Shown here: positions 1 through 8,444 of the stretch, in pieces
How positions within the stretch are numbered: position 1 is the first letter of the stretch
Layout of the letters: the number at the start of each line of letters is the position of its first letter
Assembly: GCF_014654205.1 (NCBI RefSeq)
Contig: NZ_BNAW01000004.1
Coordinates: forward strand, 1-64,000
DNA length: 64,000 bases
Origin: Amycolatopsis bullii
GTDB taxonomy: Bacteria; Actinomycetota; Actinomycetes; Mycobacteriales; Pseudonocardiaceae
Direction of reading: 5' to 3'
Made by a program: the position numbers and the translations under genes
The notes under the pieces: model-generated
What the model was told of the DNA's origin: nothing
Seen by the model: the letters and a program-made list of their open reading frames with translations, nothing else
The model's database searches: none

Positions 1-217
1 CCTCCCGTCCTTCGCAGCTCAACCCCGTGGACGACCCGCCAGCATCTCCATAAACAGCGACCGAGCGCAGATCTCAACCAGCGGCCAGGACGTCCACAAC
101 GACGGAGCGACCACTCCTCGGAAGCCACCTCGAAGGCAAGAAACCATCAGCCACACCCCATCGCCCTGCGCATCCAGGACACCCCGTCCTGAACACCGAC
201 AATCTTATGGAGAAACC

Positions 218-1657
218 ATGGATACCGACGTGCTCGTCGTCGGCGCCGGGCCGACCGGCCTGACACTGGCCAACGAACTGCGGCTGGCGGGCGTGCCGGC
301 CGTGCTCGTCGACAAGCTGCCGCAGCGCAGCACGTTGTCGAAGGCGGGCGGCGTGCAATCCCGCACCCAGGAGGCATTCGACCAGCGCGGGCTGCTGGAA
401 CCGTTGCTGGCCACCGGAAAATACCCGGACGGCACCGCCCACTTCGCCGGCCTCACGCTCCCGCTCACCCGCGGCAGGCACCGGCACCCGTGGCGGTCCA
501 TCCCGCAGGTGGTGATCGAAGGGTTCCTCGAGGAGTACCTTGCGGCACAAGGCATCCGCGTCCGGCGCGACCACGAGCTGACCGGCCTCACCCAGGACGG
601 GAACGGCGTCACCGCGACGTTCGCCGACGGCGGTGTGCTCCGCTCCCGGTACCTGGTCGCGGCCGACGGCGGCCGCAGCACGGTGCGGTCGCTGCTGGGG
701 GCCGAGTTCCCCGGCAGGCCGGGCACGGTGACCACCGTCGCCGCCGACGTGCGGTTGGGCGGCGACGTCCAGGCCATGACGCACGCCCGCAGCGACGACG
801 GGCACTGGGCGGCGGTGTTCCCGCTCGGCACCGATCCGGAGGGCAGGCCGCTGCGCCGGCTCTCGCTCGGCGGACCCGGCCGGTCGCTGCCCCGCGAGGT
901 CCCCGTCACCGAAGCCGAGGTTCGCGAGGGGCTGCGTGCGGTCTTCGGCTCCCGGGTGGAACTGCTCGAACTGCGGTACGCCCGCCGCATCACCAACGCG
1001 GCCCGGCAGGCCGCCCGGTACCGGCACGGGCGGGTGTTCCTGGCCGGCGACGCCGCGCACGTCCACCTCCCGATCGGCGCGCAGGGCATGAACACCGGGA
1101 TCCAGGACGCGCTCAACCTCGGGTGGAAGCTCGGTGCCGCCGTGCACGGCTGGGCTCCGGCGCACCTGCTCGACACCTACCACACCGAACGCCACCCCGT
1201 CGCGGCCGCCGTGCTGCGCAACGTCCAGGCGCAGAGCCTGCTGATGGACCAGGAAAGCACCGGCCACCCCGACCTGGCGGCCGCCAGGGACCTGTTCGCG
1301 GACCTGGCGCGCCTGCGTGCGGTGCAGGACCACCTCGACGACATGCTGTCCGGAATGGGCATCCGCTACCCCGTGCCGGGCGCCGAGGGGCAGCCCCTCG
1401 TCGGCCTGCCGGCGCCGGACCTGCAGCTCGGCCCGATCCGGTCGCACGAGCTGCTGCGGCGCGGGCGCGGCGTCCTGATCGACCCGGCCGGCCGGTTCGC
1501 CGAGGTCGCCGCCCGGTGGCCGGACCGCGTGGACCGCGCGGGTCAGGGCGCCGACGCCGAACCGATGCTCATCCGGCCGGACGGCTACGTGTGCTGGGCA
1601 GGCCACCCGGACGACCTCGAACCGGCACTCGGCCACTGGTTCGGCGCACCCCGGTGA
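218..1657 (+). CDS. FAD-dependent aromatic monooxygenase (PheA/TfdB type, rifampicin-monooxygenase-like)
   Basis: 479 residues. This is a class A flavoprotein hydroxylase expected to use FAD and NAD(P)H to hydroxylate an aromatic substrate in the cytoplasm. The FAD dinucleotide fold GAGPTGLTLANEL lies near residues 9-21. A DGG motif occurs around residue 147, and the ribityl-binding GDAAH followed by GAQGMNTG lies near residues 275-292. A thioredoxin-like C-terminal domain follows from about residue 390. The ATG at 218 is preceded by GGAG (about 208-211). The overall shape resembles Rox-type rifampicin monooxygenases, which is family knowledge; the real substrate cannot be read from sequence. 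No rifamycin-associated inverted repeat is visible in the 217 bases upstream. A VOC gene follows on the same strand. Confidence 0.85.
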   Translation: MDTDVLVVGAGPTGLTLANELRLAGVPAVLVDKLPQRSTLSKAGGVQSRTQEAFDQRGLLEPLLATGKYPDGTAHFAGLTLPLTRGRHRHPWRSIPQVVIEGFLEEYLAAQGIRVRRDHELTGLTQDGNGVTATFADGGVLRSRYLVAADGGRSTVRSLLGAEFPGRPGTVTTVAADVRLGGDVQAMTHARSDDGHWAAVFPLGTDPEGRPLRRLSLGGPGRSLPREVPVTEAEVREGLRAVFGSRVELLELRYARRITNAARQAARYRHGRVFLAGDAAHVHLPIGAQGMNTGIQDALNLGWKLGAAVHGWAPAHLLDTYHTERHPVAAAVLRNVQAQSLLMDQESTGHPDLAAARDLFADLARLRAVQDHLDDMLSGMGIRYPVPGAEGQPLVGLPAPDLQLGPIRSHELLRRGRGVLIDPAGRFAEVAARWPDRVDRAGQGADAEPMLIRPDGYVCWAGHPDDLEPALGHWFGAPR

Positions 1658-1710
1658 TCCGTGATTTTATCGGCTTGCCCCGCCACGACGGCGGTGGCTA
1701 CGGTCCGGTG

Positions 1711-2412
1711 ATGGGTTCGCGACTGCCGGCGGTGACCTTCGAGGCGGAAAACCCGGCTGAAGCGGCGCGCTTCTGGGCCGGCCTGCTCAACCGGGAGGTC
1801 ATCGAGGACGCCGGTGGCGTGCTGCTCCCGGGTGGAGACACCCAGCTGGGCCTGCGGTTCGTGACGGGCCGCCCCGGCCGGCTCGGCGCGAACCGGATGC
1901 ACCTGCACCTGACCAGCACCGACCTCGACGACCAGCGCAACACGGTGGCCACGGCGCTCAGGCTCGGTGGCCGCCACTTCGACGTCGGTCAGCGGCCCGA
2001 GGAGACGCACGTGGTCCTGGCCGACCCGGCGGGCTACGAGTTCTGCGTGATCGAGCCGGGCAACGACTACCTCGCCGGCTGCGGCCCGCTGGGCGAGCTC
2101 ACCTGTGCCGGCAGCCGGCAGGTCGGCCTGTTCTGGAGCAAGGCGCTGGGCTGGCCGCTGGTGTGGGACCGAGGAGAGCAAATCGCGATCCAGCCACCGC
2201 GCGGCGGAACGAAACTCGCCTGGGACACCTGGGAAGGCCAGCCCGACCAGCCGAACCGGCAGCGCTTCGAGCTGCTCCCCCCGGACGGCGATCAGCGCGC
2301 GGCGGTCGACACGCTGATCTCCCTCGGCGCCACCCACCTCGAGGATCGCAGCGACGGCACCATCGTCCTGGCGGACCCGGACGGCAACGAGTTCTGCGTG
2401 CGACCCGAGTAG
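1711..2412 (+). CDS. VOC-superfamily protein with two glyoxalase-like halves
   Basis: 233 residues from the ATG at 1711. Two tandem VOC modules are visible, about residues 5-115 and 122-232. Each starts with a beta strand leading into an 'AARFW/GLFWSKALG' helix and ends in 'LADPAGYEFCVIEP' or 'LADPDGNEFCVRPE'. The repeated ADP.G.EFC ending is diagnostic of actinobacterial glyoxalase/bleomycin-resistance-like proteins of unknown substrate. An in-frame GTG at 1654 would overlap the monooxygenase stop and add 19 non-conserved-looking residues; ATG 1711 is preferred because the VOC fold begins directly after it. It is probably co-transcribed with the monooxygenase. Confidence 0.82.
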   Translation: MGSRLPAVTFEAENPAEAARFWAGLLNREVIEDAGGVLLPGGDTQLGLRFVTGRPGRLGANRMHLHLTSTDLDDQRNTVATALRLGGRHFDVGQRPEETHVVLADPAGYEFCVIEPGNDYLAGCGPLGELTCAGSRQVGLFWSKALGWPLVWDRGEQIAIQPPRGGTKLAWDTWEGQPDQPNRQRFELLPPDGDQRAAVDTLISLGATHLEDRSDGTIVLADPDGNEFCVRPE

Positions 2413-2463
2413 CCGTGATGTCCGGTGGTGTCCGCCGCCGATGACCGGACGCGGTGACGGATC

Positions 2464-2500
2464 AGCGGTCGTCTCCCCTGGACCGAGGGAGACGACCGCT
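2464..2500. terminator. Convergent bidirectional hairpin terminator
   Basis: A perfect 14-bp inverted repeat (2464-2477 with 2487-2500) has a 9-base loop. It sits in the 91-bp gap between two convergent genes, the VOC gene ending at 2412 and the secreted protein ending at 2504. There is no long T run, as is common for actinobacterial intrinsic terminators. Confidence 0.75.
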
Positions 2501-2503
2501 TCT

Positions 2504-3271
2504 TCACGGCTGCGGCTCGACCTCCAGAATGAGCTCCCCGTACTCAGTGGACCGGACCTCGGCGGTTCCGACGCCGGACCCGTAGGTCAGCCACCAGCCG
2601 GCCGGAGGTGTCACGCGGACCTCGTATTCGCCGACCGGCAGCCCGGTGAACCGGAAGTCGCCGTTGCGGTCGGTGCGGGTGGTGGCCCGGCGGTCGATGT
2701 CGACCAGGCCGACCACGGTGATCTTGACACCCTTCAGGCCCTCGCCCGGGTCCTTGCGGTTGTTGCCGTTCTGGTCGTAGTAGCTGACGCCGACCATCTC
2801 GCCGGTCAGGCCCGGCACGGACGCCCGCGCGCTCCCGACGTTGTCCTGCGGGTCGGAGTCGCCGTTCTGCGCGGTGAAACCGTAGGCGATGGTCACCCGG
2901 CCGACGTTCGCGGCCGCGGCCGGCACGGTGCCGCGCAGGACGACGGTGACCGTCTGGCCCGCGGGGATGGTGATCCCCTCCTGGTCGTACCCGACGCCGG
3001 CCCAGTCGGTGACCTCCAGCTCCCACGGGTCCCCGTTGCCGCCGCTGTCGTTGACGACCTTGACGGCGTCGACCGGGCCCCAGTTCGCGAACTTGTAGGT
3101 GACCGTGGCGGCGTCACCGGGTTGGTAGCTGAGCTTGTCGAACCGCGTGGAAACGACGTGCACGTTCGGTTGCCCGTCCGCGGCCACGGCCGGCAGCGCC
3201 CCGGCGAGCAGAGCGGCCGAGCACACCGCCGCGGCGAGCAACGGCCGTCCGGCCTCGGCAAACGTCAACAC
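2504..3271 (-). CDS. Secreted protein with SdrD B-like (prealbumin-fold) domain
   Basis: 255 residues. The N-terminus carries a hydrophobic signal segment (about residues 11-31, ending AVA). A CARDB/DUF11-like beta domain follows at about residues 35-150. A C-terminal SdrD_B/Cna-B-like module at about 155-255 is marked by YYDQNGNNRKDPGEG and the strand pattern 'TDRNGDFRFTGLPVGEYEV'. Such modules are structural stalks or spacers of extracellular proteins. No LPxTG motif or C-terminal membrane anchor is present, so it is probably released. It lies downstream of, and on the same strand as, the secreted peptidase gene, but a GC-rich hairpin separates the two. Confidence 0.75.
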   Translation of the reverse strand: MLTFAEAGRPLLAAAVCSAALLAGALPAVAADGQPNVHVVSTRFDKLSYQPGDAATVTYKFANWGPVDAVKVVNDSGGNGDPWELEVTDWAGVGYDQEGITIPAGQTVTVVLRGTVPAAAANVGRVTIAYGFTAQNGDSDPQDNVGSARASVPGLTGEMVGVSYYDQNGNNRKDPGEGLKGVKITVVGLVDIDRRATTRTDRNGDFRFTGLPVGEYEVRVTPPAGWWLTYGSGVGTAEVRSTEYGELILEVEPQP

Positions 3272-3286
3272 TGGCTCCCCCTTCGT

Positions 3287-3313
3287 CCGGGGGCGGGCCG
3301 ATCCCGCCCCCGG
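3287..3313 (-). terminator. GC-rich hairpin terminator after the peptidase gene
   Basis: A perfect 11-bp inverted repeat (3287-3297 with 3303-3313) with a 5-base loop lies between the peptidase stop (3368) and the start of the next minus-strand gene (3271). It probably ends transcription of the ABC exporter/peptidase unit. There is no T tract. Confidence 0.6.
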
Positions 3314-3367
3314 CCTACACGCCGCCGGGGCTCGAAGGGTTTAGCCGGCGAGCCGTCTCTTCGGTGA

Positions 3368-4786
3368 TCACGGGCAGTGCACGTCGTGCGCTGGCCGCTT
3401 CCCCGTCGCCAGGTAGTCCGTCACCGCCGTGTTGGCGCACTGGTCGGGACCCAGGTACACGCCGTGGCCGCCCTGGTCGACGGTCACCATCCGGGCGCGC
3501 TCGCCGAACGCCGAACGCAGCTTGCGGGCGTTCACCAGCGGCGTTCCCGGGTCGCGTTCGTTCTGCACCATCAGCACGTTCGCCGGACCACGGCCGGTGA
3601 TCCGCACCGGCGGCTCCTTCGGGGGCGCCCAGTAGGCGCACGCCGAGATGTTCGCCGTGGCCGCGCCGAGCAGCGGGTAGCGGATGCGGTCGACGGCCAC
3701 GTTCACCTGGTACACCGCCACCGGACGCGGCCACGCCGAATCCCCGCAGATGACCGCGAACCGGGACGCGAACAGGTTCTCCGCCGAGCCGAACTCCACC
3801 GGTTGCTGCGGCGCGCGGCCGTTGTCGAGCGCCTGCCAATCGGCGGCCAGCGGGGCCAGGTCCGTCGCGTATAGGCCGCCGAAGGTCAAGCCGCGGAAGA
3901 TCGAGCCGGTCACTTCCCCCACCGGGGCCCGGTCCAAGCGCGCCGCCAGCTCGTGGAACTTGGCCGTCACCGCGGCCGGCGTGCGGCCGAGGCCGTACTC
4001 CGGGTGCGCCGCGGCGAACTTCGCGAAGTCCGGGAAGCGGTCCTCCATGCCCCGCGCGAAAGCGCGCATCGCCGTGAGGTCGTAGCCGCCCGGGCCGAGA
4101 TTGCTGTCCAGCACAATGCGGTCGCTGCGGTCCGGGAACATCGTCGTGTACACCGCGCCCAGGTACGTGCCGTAGGAAGCACCGAGGTAGGACAAGGTGG
4201 GCTCGCCGAGCGCCGCCCGGATGCGGTCCATGTCCCGCGCGGTGTTGGCCGTGGTGACGTAGGGCAGCATCGGGCCGGTGGCCGCGTCCCGGCACTGCCG
4301 TGCCTCGGTTTTCGCCAGCTCGGCCTGCTTGACGACGTCGGCCGGGCCGTTGGCGTAGGGCAGGTTGCCGATCGCCAGCTGCGCCGGCGTCAGGGTGCAC
4401 GTCACCGGCGTGCTGCGGCCGACGCCCCGCGGGTCGAACCCGATGACGTCGTAGGCGTCCAGGACGCTTTGCGGCAGCTTCAGGTACTTCAGCACCTGCG
4501 GGTAGTCCAGGCCTTCGCCGCCGGGGCCCCCGGGGTTGGTGAAGAGCACGCCCCGCCGCTTCTCCGGGTGCTTGCTCGGCAGGCGCGACACGGCGATGTC
4601 GATCGCGTGGCCGTCCGGGTCGCCGTAGTCCAGCGGCACCTTCATCGTCGTGCACTGCAGGTCCGGAACCGGGAAGGCACCGGCCGGGCACGGTCCCCAG
4701 TCGAGGCCGGTCGCGGCCGACGCCGGAGCCGCGGCCGTCGCGCCGAGCACGGCGACCGCGGCGGTGAGCAAAGCTTTGCGCAGCAT
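3368..4786 (-). CDS. Secreted alpha/beta-hydrolase peptidase with TAP-like C-terminus (tripeptidyl aminopeptidase family)
   Basis: 472 residues from the ATG at 4786, chosen because a signal peptide begins there (MLRKALLTAAVAVLG, ending ASA) and GAAAGGAAA-like purines lie directly upstream (4791-4800). An alpha/beta-hydrolase core carries the oxyanion region NPGGPGG and the nucleophile elbow GASYG near residue 203. The acid lies in RDPGTPL and the histidine in QGGHGVYLG near the C-terminus. The last ~100 residues with paired cysteines fit the TAP-like domain. Family members are exported exopeptidases releasing short peptides from the N-terminus (family knowledge). It directly follows the ABC permease gene (27-bp gap) and is probably in the same transcript. 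Confidence 0.87.
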   Translation of the reverse strand: MLRKALLTAAVAVLGATAAAPASAATGLDWGPCPAGAFPVPDLQCTTMKVPLDYGDPDGHAIDIAVSRLPSKHPEKRRGVLFTNPGGPGGEGLDYPQVLKYLKLPQSVLDAYDVIGFDPRGVGRSTPVTCTLTPAQLAIGNLPYANGPADVVKQAELAKTEARQCRDAATGPMLPYVTTANTARDMDRIRAALGEPTLSYLGASYGTYLGAVYTTMFPDRSDRIVLDSNLGPGGYDLTAMRAFARGMEDRFPDFAKFAAAHPEYGLGRTPAAVTAKFHELAARLDRAPVGEVTGSIFRGLTFGGLYATDLAPLAADWQALDNGRAPQQPVEFGSAENLFASRFAVICGDSAWPRPVAVYQVNVAVDRIRYPLLGAATANISACAYWAPPKEPPVRITGRGPANVLMVQNERDPGTPLVNARKLRSAFGERARMVTVDQGGHGVYLGPDQCANTAVTDYLATGKRPAHDVHCP

Positions 4787-4812
4787 CGAATTTCCTTTCG
4801 TCCGGCCGCGGG

Positions 4813-5531
4813 TCAGCGGCGCGGTTCCCAGCGGAAGAGGCGCGCGGCCAGCGCGACGGCGACGACGACCCACGCCAGGGTGGGGGCGAAGAGGACGAGC
4901 GAGTCGGCCGGCGGAACGCCGCCGTTCCAGGCGTTCAGCACCAGTTCGGTCGCCGAACCGCCGGGCAGCAGGCGCTTGAGCAACGTCAGGTCGCCCGTGC
5001 CGGTGAGGCCGACCCAGCCGGACACCCCGATGACGCCGAGGCTGACCGGCAGCGTCGTCACCTGCGCGTGCTCGGGTGAGTTCGTCAGCCCCGCCGTGGC
5101 CAGCCCCAGCGCGAGCAGCATGACCACAGTGGACACGACGGCGGCGATCAGCAGCAGCGGGTTCGCCGGGCCCCCGGCCACCGCGGCCAGCACGCCGAGG
5201 ATGACGGCGATCTGGACCACCGACAGCACGGTGATCGGCAGCAGCAGCCCGCCGAGGATGCCGGCGTCGCCCGCCGCGGTGGAGCGCAGGCGCTTGAGGA
5301 ACAGGTTCTGGCGGCGGGCGGCCAGCGTGGTGACCGACGTCGTGTACAGGCCGATTCCGGCGACGAAGAACAGGCCAGCGTCGCGATGTAGCCGAGAGTG
5401 CTCCCTTCGGTGAACAAGTCGCGTTTGGCGATGAAGAACGCGCTGAGCGCGGCCGGCAGCACCAGGGCGGTGACCAGGACCAGGCGGTTGCGGAAGATCT
5501 GGATCAGCTCGCCACGAGCGATCGTGAACAT
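4813..5531 (-). pseudogene. ABC-2 type exporter permease, interrupted by a single-base frameshift
   Basis: Reading begins at ATG 5531 (MFTIARGELIQIFRNR) with a normal N-terminal cytoplasmic helix and first membrane segment for about 53 codons. It then loses sense near 5371-5378. Continuing in the next frame from there gives the expected LFFVAGIGLY and the remaining membrane helices down to the stop at 4813. Joining the frames gives about 239 residues, the normal ABC-2 permease size. One missing G (CAGGCC instead of CAGGGCC on the plus strand) would explain it. Either the permease is inactivated or the read carries an indel. The partner ATPase (start 6429) is intact, 14 bp upstream of this gene. 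Confidence 0.8.
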
Positions 5532-5544
5532 GGGATGCCTCCTT

Positions 5545-6429
5545 TCAGGAGTGTTCGATGGCGCGGAAGACGTCGTCGAGCCGCGTCGGCCCGGCCTGCA
5601 GGTCGGTCAGCTCGACGGCGTGGTCGGCCGCCCAGCCGAGCAGCGTGTGCAGGTCCTTCTGCAGCTCGAACGTCTCGACGAGGAACCGCCCGTCACCCCG
5701 GCGCGCGGCGTGCAGCGGCGGCACCGGTGCCCGCGCCGGCAGTCCGAAGTGGATGGTGGCGGGCAGCGTGCGGGTCAGCTCGGCGACGGTGCCCTCGCGG
5801 TGGAAGACGCCCTGGTGCATCAGCCCGATGCGGTCGGCGCGCTGCTGGGCCTCTTCGAGGTAGTGGGTGGTGAGCACGATCGTCGAGCCGTCCTCGCGCA
5901 GCCGGTCGACGGCGTCCCACAGCGCGTCGCGGGACTGGATGTCCAGCCCGGTGGTGGGTTCGTCGAGGAAGACCAGCTCGGGCGTGCCGTACACGGCGGT
6001 GGCGAAGTCCAGCCGCCGCTTCTCGCCGCCGGAAAGCTGGCCCACCTTCGTCCCGGCCTTGCGGGCCAGGTCGACGACGCCGAGCACGCGCCCGGCGTCG
6101 TCGGTGCGTTCGGTGAGCCGCCCGATCAGCCGGACCGTCTCGGCGACGGTCAGATCGGGCGAGAACCCGCTTTCCTGCAGCATGATCCCCATCCGCGGGC
6201 GGACGGCGGCGCGGTCGCGGGGGTCCTTGCCGAACACCCGCACGGCGCCCGAGGTCGGCGCGCGGTGACCTTCGACCGTTTCCAGGGTCGAGGTCTTCCC
6301 GGCGCCGTTGGTGCCGAGCAGGGCGTACAGCTCTCCGCGCTCCACCTGGAACGAAAGGTCCTTCACGGCGGCGAACCCGCCGTAGGTGAGGGTCAGGCGA
6401 TCGACGTCGATGACTGGTGTCGTGGACAT
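5545..6429 (-). CDS. ABC transporter ATP-binding protein (drug/daunorubicin-exporter type)
   Basis: 294 residues from the ATG at 6429 (MSTTPVIDVDRL); the 28 upstream in-frame codons look non-coding. Walker A is GTNGAGKTST near residue 43, the signature is LSGGEKRRLDFATA, Walker B is LVFLDEPTTGLD, and the H-loop lies in LTTHYLEE. The C-terminal ~80 residues are the extension typical of CcmA/DrrA-like ATPases. It works with the following, frameshifted permease as an ABC-2 exporter. The gene is divergent from a histidine kinase/response-regulator pair 155 bp away, so that two-component system probably controls it. Confidence 0.9.
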   Translation of the reverse strand: MSTTPVIDVDRLTLTYGGFAAVKDLSFQVERGELYALLGTNGAGKTSTLETVEGHRAPTSGAVRVFGKDPRDRAAVRPRMGIMLQESGFSPDLTVAETVRLIGRLTERTDDAGRVLGVVDLARKAGTKVGQLSGGEKRRLDFATAVYGTPELVFLDEPTTGLDIQSRDALWDAVDRLREDGSTIVLTTHYLEEAQQRADRIGLMHQGVFHREGTVAELTRTLPATIHFGLPARAPVPPLHAARRGDGRFLVETFELQKDLHTLLGWAADHAVELTDLQAGPTRLDDVFRAIEHS

Positions 6430-6584
6430 GCCGCGAATTCCAGCGCCGATCACGGCCGGGCGGCAGTGCGCCCGCGTCACCACCGCACCGTGACGTTCGT
6501 GCCCCGGAAGCATGACGTCGCGTCACTGGTGGGGCCGCGGCCGGTGCGGCAAGCTGGCGGGGACCGCGCCGACCCCGGAGGACC

Positions 6585-7700
6585 ATGACCGAGACCCGCC
6601 GGAGGTGGTCCGGCGGAGCCGTGCAGGACCGGCTGCGCCGGCTCAACCTCATCACGACGGTGCCGCCGCTGGCGTTCGTCGGCTTGCTCCTCCTGGCGCT
6701 CAACGCCAGGACCTGGTGGCAGGTCGGCCTGCAGGTCGTCGCGCTCGTCGCGGCGCTGGCGACGGCCGAACGCTGGACGGCGGGCGACTACCTCCGCGTC
6801 GCGCGGCCGAGCCTGGCCGTCACCGCGGTGGTCTGGCTGGTCGGCGCGCTGACGGACGACACCGTCGCGTTCTACGGCGTGTCCATCGTCGGGTCGTTCC
6901 TCGTCCCGCCGCTGCGACGCCACCGGCTGGCGGCCCTGTTCGGGCTCGCCGCGCTGGTCGGGGTCCTGGGCCTGCCGAACGTGCTCGTGCACCCCGATCA
7001 CACCGGGCCGCGGCTGGTGCAGTACGTCGCCGTCCCGGCGATCGCGGTGCTGATCTCGACCGCGTTCATGTTCGCCACCCAGCGGCTGTTCGACCTGGTC
7101 GCCGAGCTGGAGCAGTCCCGCGAGCGGGAAGCGGAGCTGGCGGTCGCCCGGGAGCGCGTCCGCTTCGCGAGCGACCTGCACGACATCCAGGGGCACACGC
7201 TGCACGTGGTGAAGCTGAAGGTGGCGCTGGCGGAGAAGCTCCTGGACACCGATCCCCGCCGCGCGCGGGAGGAGCTGCGGGAGGTGCACACGCTCGTCGG
7301 CGACACGATCGTCCAGACCAGGGAACTGGCCTACGCCCAGCGGCGGCTCAACCTGGCCGCGGAGCTGGAGAACGCGAAGAACCTGTTCGAGGCCGCGGGC
7401 ATCCACGTGCGCCTCGAGCGGGAAGCCGAGCCGGACGCCCGCGTCGGCGAGCTGCTCGGCCAGGTCCTGCGCGAGACGACGACGAACATCCTGCGCCACG
7501 CCGAGGCCCGCCACGTGCGGATCACGCTCGGCCGCCGGGGCATCGCGATCGTCAACGACGGCGCGGGCGAGCCGGGCCCGCTCGGCGGGCTTTCGGCGCT
7601 GCGGCACCGGCTGGCGGAGAACGGAGGAGAACTCGAGGTGTCGTACGAGGACGGCCGGTTCCTGACGGCGGTGGCGTTCCCCGCAGGGGCCGCCCGATGA
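6585..7700 (+). CDS. DesK/NarL-type sensor histidine kinase
   Basis: 371 residues. Five to six hydrophobic segments cover about residues 22-165. A short coiled stretch and a HisKA_3 dimerisation domain follow, with the phospho-acceptor His199 in SDLHDIQGH. The HATPase_c domain spans about 285-371 (NILRHAEARH, IVNDGAGEPGP). The sensory part has no large extracellular loop, which suggests sensing within or near the membrane. The ATG at 6585 has a CGGAGG-type site just upstream. The stop overlaps the response-regulator start by 4 bases (ATGA). The divergent exporter operon is the likely target. Confidence 0.88.
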   Translation: MTETRRRWSGGAVQDRLRRLNLITTVPPLAFVGLLLLALNARTWWQVGLQVVALVAALATAERWTAGDYLRVARPSLAVTAVVWLVGALTDDTVAFYGVSIVGSFLVPPLRRHRLAALFGLAALVGVLGLPNVLVHPDHTGPRLVQYVAVPAIAVLISTAFMFATQRLFDLVAELEQSREREAELAVARERVRFASDLHDIQGHTLHVVKLKVALAEKLLDTDPRRAREELREVHTLVGDTIVQTRELAYAQRRLNLAAELENAKNLFEAAGIHVRLEREAEPDARVGELLGQVLRETTTNILRHAEARHVRITLGRRGIAIVNDGAGEPGPLGGLSALRHRLAENGGELEVSYEDGRFLTAVAFPAGAAR

Positions 7701-8299
7701 CGACCGTGGTGCTCGCCGACGACGAAGTCTTGCTGCGCAAGGCCTTGGCGGCGCTGCTGCCGCTGGAGGGCGGGATCACCGTGCTCGCCGAGGCCGAAGA
7801 CGGCGAGCAGGCGGTGGCGGCCACCCTGCGGCACCGGCCCGACGTGCTCGTCATCGACCTCGAAATGCCCGTGGTCGACGGGATCGGCGCGGTCGCGCGC
7901 ATCCGGCGGGAGCGGCCCGGGCAGGTCATCCTCATGCTGACCCGGCACGCCCGCCCCGGCGTGCTGCGGCAGGCGCTGAAGCTGGGGGTCCAGGGGTTCG
8001 TCAGCAAGGCGGCGGAACCCGCGCACATCACCGCGGTGATCCAGACCCTGCACGCGGGCAAGCGCTGGATCGACCCGGACGTCTCGGCCCTCGCCGTCGT
8101 CGACGACTGCCCGCTGACCGAACGCGAGCTCGACGTCCTGCGCGCGACCCGCGAGGGGTACTCGGTGGCCGAGATCGCGGGCCGGCTGCACCTGGCCGAG
8201 GGCACGGTGCGCAACTACCTGTCGAACGCGATGCAGAAGACCCAGACCCGCACCCGCCACGAAGCGGCCCGCTACGCCCACGAGCACGACTGGCTGTAA
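7697..8299 (+). CDS. NarL/LuxR-family response regulator
   Basis: 200 residues. The receiver domain (residues 1-120) carries the acidic pair near residues 8-9, the phosphorylatable Asp54 in VIDLEMP and the conserved Lys in FVSKAAEP. The LuxR-type helix-turn-helix (about 137-195) contains LTERELDVLRATREGYS and the recognition region AEGTVRNYLSNAM. It is translationally coupled to the kinase by an ATGA overlap. It closely resembles the second regulator at 36289-36894, another exporter-linked DesR-like regulator. It probably acts on the 155-bp divergent region upstream of its kinase. Confidence 0.9.
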   Translation: MTTVVLADDEVLLRKALAALLPLEGGITVLAEAEDGEQAVAATLRHRPDVLVIDLEMPVVDGIGAVARIRRERPGQVILMLTRHARPGVLRQALKLGVQGFVSKAAEPAHITAVIQTLHAGKRWIDPDVSALAVVDDCPLTERELDVLRATREGYSVAEIAGRLHLAEGTVRNYLSNAMQKTQTRTRHEAARYAHEHDWL

Positions 8300-8321
8300 C
8301 CGCCCCGGCCGCAGACGAACG

Positions 8322-8358
8322 CACGCAATTTTGCAGGATTCGTCACGCAAGTTTCAGA
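8322..8358 (+). promoter_or_regulatory. Direct repeat in the leader of the secreted glycoside hydrolase
   Basis: CACGCAA-T/G-TTT followed by a CAG occurs twice, at about 8322 and 8344, 22 bases apart on the same DNA face. The 145-bp leader is AT-richer than its surroundings. Placement about 100 bases before the hydrolase start suggests a regulator site; the protein is unknown. Confidence 0.3.
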
Positions 8359-8444
8359 AATCTGTACGACTATTGCAGCGGTCTGCTCGGCGGCCTACAG
8401 TTCACCCGGACGAGGCATGGAGCGGCTCAGCGGGAGGAACTGGC

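Noticed and set aside
1-217. Rifamycin-associated element before the Rox-like monooxygenase
   Set aside because: No inverted repeat of the known type is visible upstream of 218, so the rifampicin link rests only on overall similarity.
74-1636. 520-codon minus-strand frame opposite the FAD monooxygenase
   Set aside because: Antisense shadow; the plus strand has complete FAD-binding motifs and a ribosome-binding site.
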